Source: Liolophura sinensis
Lineage: Eukaryota > Mollusca > Polyplacophora > Chitonida > Chitonidae
DNA length: 64,000 nucleotides
Direction of reading: 5' to 3'
NCBI RefSeq assembly: GCF_032854445.1
Contig: NC_088295.1
Coordinates: 44,627,385-44,691,384 of the forward strand
The position numbers were made by a program, and so were the translations under genes. Position 1 is the first letter of the stretch, and every line of letters starts with the position of its first letter. The notes under the pieces were generated by a model. It was not told the origin of the DNA. It saw nothing but the letters and a program-made list of their open reading frames with translations, and searched no databases. Positions 57,701 through 64,000 of this stretch are shown one piece after another.

Positions 57701-60700
57701 ACATGTACTCCTACCAGCAAAACACTATTAAAGAAATAGACTGCGTTGTGCTTATTTTTGGTTTTAATGTTCTCCAGTCAGAGTCAAACATGGTTTTTTT
57801 TGTGGTTCAGCGTGTAATGATGTTACTGACTATAGTTATAGAATGTCTGGAGATTCAGGTTGTACTTCCCAGACTGTGAGAGAATTACCAGACCGTGACA
57901 CTTTGGTTCCTCATCTTGATAAAGAATATCTGTCACTGACACATATATGTATGAAGGTAAACAATGCACAACTTTACAAAATAAAAAACACAAAAACCTG
58001 AAGTCAGCAGGTGAATAAATGACAGCTAGGCATATTGACAGTGAAAACTGACAGCAAGAAAAAAAAATACAAAAAAACATTTGAAGCCAGTCAAAAGTGA
58101 CAAATTGCAAGTATTTCAACAAAGCTTGCAAAGGTATGACAGATATGTTTGCCTACCATATATGCATGTGTAGTTTTAGTGTTATGAGTGGAATAATGCT
58201 AAATAAAAAGCATGTTTGCTTGTAAAGATGAAAATTTAATAAATGAACAATTATGGTTTAGCACCACCACCAGCCATACCATGGTAATCTGAACAATAGA
58301 GTTCAACACTAAACGCGTGCAGAGTTCCTGTACAAACTACACTATGTTGTTCTGTTGGCTTCTCGTTAGCGTCACACAAGATCAGGTTCTGGTATATATA
58401 TGCTTTTCATAGATACACTGAATTTTCTCTGCAAGATAAACGGCCAAATTAGCAAATATTGATCAGCCCGGTACCTACACAAGTGCTTAATTCAGAGCCA
58501 GCCTGTCCATTATGAATAAAACAAAAATACACCAAAGGTGGCATCCCAGGAGTCTGCACTAAGAGCACAACACATACCAAAATATTCTCCCAATCCCTGA
58601 AAGCTTTGAAATAACACTTATAGACAACTAATCTTGGTACCTTTGTTATGAAGAAATTACATTAAGTTACACAACTTTTAAATAGATATAAAGTAGGTAA
58701 ATACTAGTGCTGAATTATAAATACCAATGTATGTGGAACTCAGGCTTATAGGGCAAATGGTATATAAATGGAATAGTCAATACTTATGCTATGGCATGTG
58801 GCCTTTCCACTATTATCTGTAACACTAATCTACTTAACACCAGCTAACCACTATCTGGCAGACTGCTGTCAAAACACTGAATTATGTATAATTATAAGCT
58901 GCTATTGATTTTGCTTCTGGGTTGGACTGAGATGAGACCAACGAAATACACCCACAGAATTGTGAATGTACTTTTGAATAGCATTACAATTATATTTATC
59001 ATAATATTGGATATAACGTACTTATCACCATTTTCTATATTCTCTATACTCACTTATCTTGGCCAATTGATGTATAACTTTAAGTCTAAAATATTCCACA
59101 AATAATTGTGTTGTAACTTACATGGAGCTACAAGTTTTAATAAAAAAAAGACACTCTTATTTCATAAAATGACATGAAGTATATAAGATGTGTTGAATCC
59201 ATTCAGAAATTATGGTGAATGGCTTCAAATTTTGTTCACTAAATCACATATTTTTGCCTGATTCGGAGCTAGTTGTATTGACTTTAAAAAGATGTTTTGA
59301 ACTTTGTTTGAAAGGTAGGATATTTAACTATTCGAAAAATGTATGTTTCTCTACATTTTATGACATTTCAAATTTGCGAAATTTTTAGACCATTTACTGT
59401 AATTAAATTGTTGTCTTACATCAGACTTGGAGTGGGTTTAAACCATGGAGTGACAAAGTGCTGGTTGATATCAGTGTATGCTTGTCAGCCTTGCCACCAC
59501 ATGGCCCCTTCTCTCATCATCTGACAACTAATCAGATGGTAAACCTCAGTAAGTTGCGTATTTAAATCATCCAAAATTTAATCACATCAGGCACTATGGC
59601 TGACATGGTATTGTTCCAACTCGACCTCTTCATCATTCATAACAAAAAATCCCCTGCTTACACGGCTTTAATTTGACAGATGGATTAAGGCAGGCTTTGT
59701 AACAAGTTTTCCATACAGAAGCCATTTTGGTTGAAACAACGAACCTTCCAGGAAATTGCAGGAAACATAACAAACCAATGTAAAGCAAAAAAATTACGCA
59801 AATTTCCAGAGATAATAGAATTAATGGTATTGGCAACAGTTTCCATTTACCATTTCCACATCGAAGTATATGCAAACTCTTTCCACAAAAACCATTCCGT
59901 AAAAAATGAAAGTCAGAAAGTTTCCCTCAAACAGTTTTAGAATGGGCAATAATTATTTTGGAAACCATTATGTGACATTCATTCAGATGTTTCCCCTGAA
60001 TTTACAAATGTCCACAGCCTTGTACTTATGCCATGACTATTGCCATCATGATAATTCTAAAAAACCATTATTATCCTTGTCCATGTAACAGAATCTCTTG
60101 GTAAAACCAAAGTGCACAATGTTACTACTTAACCCAATGGAAAGTCAATGGGAAATCTGCCAGGAATGAGTTCTGTCAGTTCCTAAAGTTCACGTGTTGG
60201 TTTAATGCTACATGTAGACACAACATAGTAGCCACCTTCTGACATTTGTTCACAGGTGGAACATGAAATCTATCATAAATCAGGTTAGGTAATACGGTAG
60301 TTAAGAGTTAATGATAACCAGATGAGTGTCTGCAGCCGAATCCTTAAGGACCTTGAAAACACACAACAACCGCTCCGCAGGAATTTCTGTGCCTGCTTTA
60401 CATCACATGCAATCCCAAGGAAATGTCACAGGTAAATGTAGACAAATCTGTTGCTACAAATGATATGGCTGCGATCTAACAATAGCGGTATACAATGGAT
60501 GAACTTTCAAGATGCTATATAAATCTCCCTCTCTTTTTGTTTCCCTCTCATTTCATCACATACATATGCAGTGAAGTCATCAAGAATCTTTGGTTAAAAG
60601 GGCTTGCCAAGAACTTTAAACGGTGACAGTGTAAAATTTTATTCAATCTTAGCTAAAATATATCTTTGCTAAATAACTAAACATTAAATATGCTGAACAT

Positions 60701-63700
60701 TGCGTGCCCAATAAGAAAACAGCATTTGTCAAGGTTAATGGGGGAAAGTATGCATATAAGAGTTCACCACAGGCCATTTTCTTTTGTACAGAATACTTGG
60801 TATTGTCGGGAATTGAAATGAAAAGATGGCTTTTCCATATGAAGGCAAACATTAATCCATCGTTTCTTTCACAAATTGCCCACATTCTCTATAAAGGCAA
60901 AATAGGTTGGAATGTTACAAATGCAGCTGGTACAATCATTATGCGGTCCACTTAAGAAAGGCTTCTCAGAAGGTCAATTTACTTAACACATTCACAATGG
61001 TTCCATATGGTAAGATTGTACAAAGATCTGCTTGTAGCTAACTTGGATATTGCAGCAAACATCTGAAGGTAGACCATCTCAAATGAATGTACAAACTTCT
61101 GTTTTAGGAATTTTAGACATGCAGACATGGTTTTGTAGATATTTTCTAATGTAGAAAATCTGAACTTCATTTTTAGCTGTGTCTTTTGGAAAGAAACCGG
61201 AAAATTAGGAACAGCATAATTAGAATTTTATCAATTTAAAATAAAAGGAAATAAACTGTAATATTTTCAATAATATACTACAGCTGAAGATGTAGCACAT
61301 GTAGAAAAGAAAGAGAGAAACACACACACACACACCACATGTTGATCAGATCAATGCAGCTGGATCTTACACTTGCCCTGAAGAGATACCATTGGACACA
61401 CTTTGCCAGTGGATTTCAATCCCTACGCATCTCAGACGTAGATGCCATCATGATAACCTTTAAGATAAGTTTATCATGTCAGAGTATAATTACGCCTTTA
61501 AATTCGTGTGGGTGATTAAACTCTGATTAACTTGATGCATGCACTTCCGTTTTGCAAAGGGACGATGGCAAAAACAAACTGAACGCTTTTGGCCAGGAAG
61601 GATCTTTCTTTGGTTATTTAAATGAGCTGAATGACTATGGAAAAGAAACAAATTTTTTTACTGAAGTTAATTTCACAAAAAACACCAGCATGTGAGCTTG
61701 TGGAATAAAATGACCAAAAATAACGAATAGCTCTTGAAATTCCTTGAAATTTCTTCTGAATTCCATGTCTAGGACAATCATACAAATTGTAACAGCTCTA
61801 ACAGACTTTTACTTCATGTGGATAATGATCTCAATGCAGGCAGAATCTTTTCCAGGAAAGCCGTTGTAAAATTTTGGCTTGTAGATGCCTGAATGATCTA
61901 AATGCCAGTAGTAGATTCCTGTTTAATAGTTCTCATCATGTAACACCATTGGGGTTATGCCAAAAGGCCACATTTAACATCAGCAATATAACCTGAAGTC
62001 TGAGATATAGCCAATTTAATACTTTGGGGTCATCTATATTTGGTAGAGGGTTATTTATTGAGAGATGCCAGTGTTATCAAGAGTGGTTGGAAAGTGGTAA
62101 AGATGAGTGAGGCAGGTTTGTGGGAGACCAGATTGCATATGCATGAGCATGTATCTTGAGAACTACTTCCAAAGGTTACACTAAAATGCCTGTTTCTGAG
62201 AACATTTCCAGGACTTCTTATCGTTGGCACCAATTAAAGAGGCTGCTGACAGATTTCAATGAGATACTGGAAACAAAAGCTCACGTGTATCAAACAACTT
62301 ACAACAAGCCAGTGCTAGCTACTGGGGAAACCATTAGCCAAGTGGTTAGCTCCTAACTCTGTCATCCCAGTCAGAATCGTTTAGGTTTGCACCAGTATTT
62401 TATGCCCTTACATCCATATACTTCTGATAGAGAAGACCTTCCCCTTTGCTCTTGGTATGCATCAATCCCATACCAGACACAAGTGGGCCACCTAGAAAAC
62501 ATTCTGTGCGTCATTGAACATCAACATTCTATGTTACCATACAAAAATAGAAGCAAAACTTCTATTTCACTTCTATTAACTTCCACTGGCCAATTACTAT
62601 TTTCCTTCCTGCTTTGTTGAAACAATAAAGTCCCATGCAGTTAGCCAAATGACTTACTGAGTATTAAAAACCATCAATGTGCTGTCCATATGCCAAAAAC
62701 ATGTACCAATGTAGCCAGAATATAATTCAAGAAATGCCTTCGTTTGCAATTGAGCCCTTTAACCTATTAGATTCGTTTTTTACTGACATTGCATGGATTC
62801 ACTGACAAAGTGCAGCAAATAATCCAGATTCCTTTGGTGAACAGAAAGCCATTTTTCCAGCAGTTCTCATAACAGTGAAAAACGCAGGAATACGTAGCTG
62901 GATTTGGAGGAGTGGATGCTGGCTGAAAGTACCTGCTGCAGTTAGCTGGAATGCAGTAGAAGTTCAACCGGTGTTTGAAGTGATGCTTCGTTTGTTAGCT
63001 TGCTGTCAGCGCCACAGCAAGACCTTCTCTGATTAAACAAAAAAGGTCCAGCTATTCTTTATATGAGGTGGGAGGTTTGCTCTGAAGAATTCTCAAAATG
63101 TATGTTCAAAATGACAGGCTCAAATTTTCACGAAGTCTTTGGGTGACGACAGGGATCTTTCAGTCTGGATATGTACCCTTATTGCCTTCTCATTTACCCT
63201 TTATTTCTGGCTCACCTAGCTGTTGTACTCAAGGAATGTTCCATACCTTCATCCTGGAATCTAACTTATCTATAAAGCATTACAAGAGAAAACCATCTGG
63301 CCATAATCCAACTAGACCTTGGAGGTAGAAAAGCTAGCTGACAAGAAACAAAAATACTTTTTTTGTACAATGTAAGCCAGTTAACAGCAGAGGTTTTTGA
63401 AGAATACATCAAACAGTAGTCAAAAAAAGTCTGAAATCTGTTAAAGGTGTTCAGTTCTTTAAATGTTTATCAAAGTCCTCCATACAAACTTGAAGATTTT
63501 CCACTATGTACAAAAGTTTCAATGACTTGCTCATGCAAAAATTCCTGCTCTCGCTCATAAAAAAATAGTCAAAGGTGAAATCAAAGATACCAAGGTTGAA
63601 TCTGTCTAAAGCTTTAACCTAAAGCCAATGGGTAGGAAATTGTAAAAGGGCAGCTCTATAAACAAACCATGAGGGATGTTTTTTATGTTTATTTTTGTAA

Positions 63701-64000
63701 CTTTTGCAGTCTTGGTACTCTGGAAATGGTTATGACAGAGTTTATGGTTTGCCTAGAGTATGTCCAGGTGGCCACCACCCTACACCCCCAAACACACTTG
63801 CCCAGAAACGCTCTCTTCTGCCAATAAACTTTTTACAAATACACAAAATATGGACAGATGTTACATTCAGCGTCTCCCCCCCCCCCAAAAAAAAAACAAC
63901 AACACCCAGACAGATTCTACGCTCCTGAAAATATGAGCCCTTGCATATCTGCAAAGGTTAACCAAACACCCTGGACAAAGCCTGCTTATAACTGTGTGTT

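Larger units (their letters stand above)
53743..64000. other. 5' flank or long upstream intron of NAV; no exon recognised
   Basis: Ten kilobases without a convincing coding exon. The Ser/Pro-rich middle part and the N-terminal calponin-homology domain of full-length navigators were looked for and not seen. The part at 55.6-57.5 kb is less AT-rich and less repetitive than the rest and could hold regulatory DNA. A CA run lies at 61320-61336 and a C10/A9 run near 63878-63896. Confidence 0.5.

Overview
The window is animal nuclear DNA, most likely from a lophotrochozoan such as a mollusc (a brachiopod is also possible). It is AT-rich and intron-dense. It carries GT-AG spliced genes and tRNA-derived SINEs of a type I associate with bivalve, gastropod and brachiopod genomes. 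No prokaryotic gene, CRISPR array or cellular tRNA/rRNA gene was seen. All calls are by eye; nothing was searched or aligned by software.

Two genes can be assembled exon by exon. On the minus strand, 16 coding exons from 53742 down to 24822 encode a neuron navigator (NAV) homologue. Every junction keeps phase, the exons sum to 2337 nt (778 residues plus stop), and the product carries coiled coils, a basic linker and a C-terminal AAA+ ATPase with Walker A, Walker B and sensor-1. On the plus strand, four exons from 11016 to 15789 encode a 649-residue major facilitator transporter of the MFSD4/NaGLT1 kind, with an unusual Asn/Asp-rich N-terminal tail containing a 27-bp coding repeat. The two genes converge on the interval 15.8-20.9 kb.

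The main structural feature is a segmental duplication. Positions 18571-30592 (the 3' flank and last exons of NAV) are repeated at 1-6991 in the same orientation. The left copy is dead: two internal deletions remove exons 12, 13 and 16, exon 10 has lost its acceptor, exon 15 has a stop and a 1-bp deletion, and the homology stops inside exon 9 at 6991. A decayed Ty3/Gypsy-like fragment (gag, zinc knuckle, mutated protease, first part of reverse transcriptase) starts exactly at that junction and runs to about 9050. The geometry fits a tandem duplication whose unit ran from about 6992 to 30592. This predicts a second MFSD4-like gene, or its remains, just left of the window.

Layout: 1-6991 dead NAV 3' copy; 6992-9050 retroelement fragment; 9060-10870 unassigned open stretches, a SINE-like repeat and a (TA)70 tract; 11016-15789 transporter; 15.8-18.6 kb minisatellites and unassigned DNA; 18.6-24.8 kb NAV 3' flank and probable 3' UTR; 24.8-53.7 kb NAV exons and introns with SINEs and minisatellites; 53.7-64 kb presumed 5' flank or upstream intron, where no exon was recognised.
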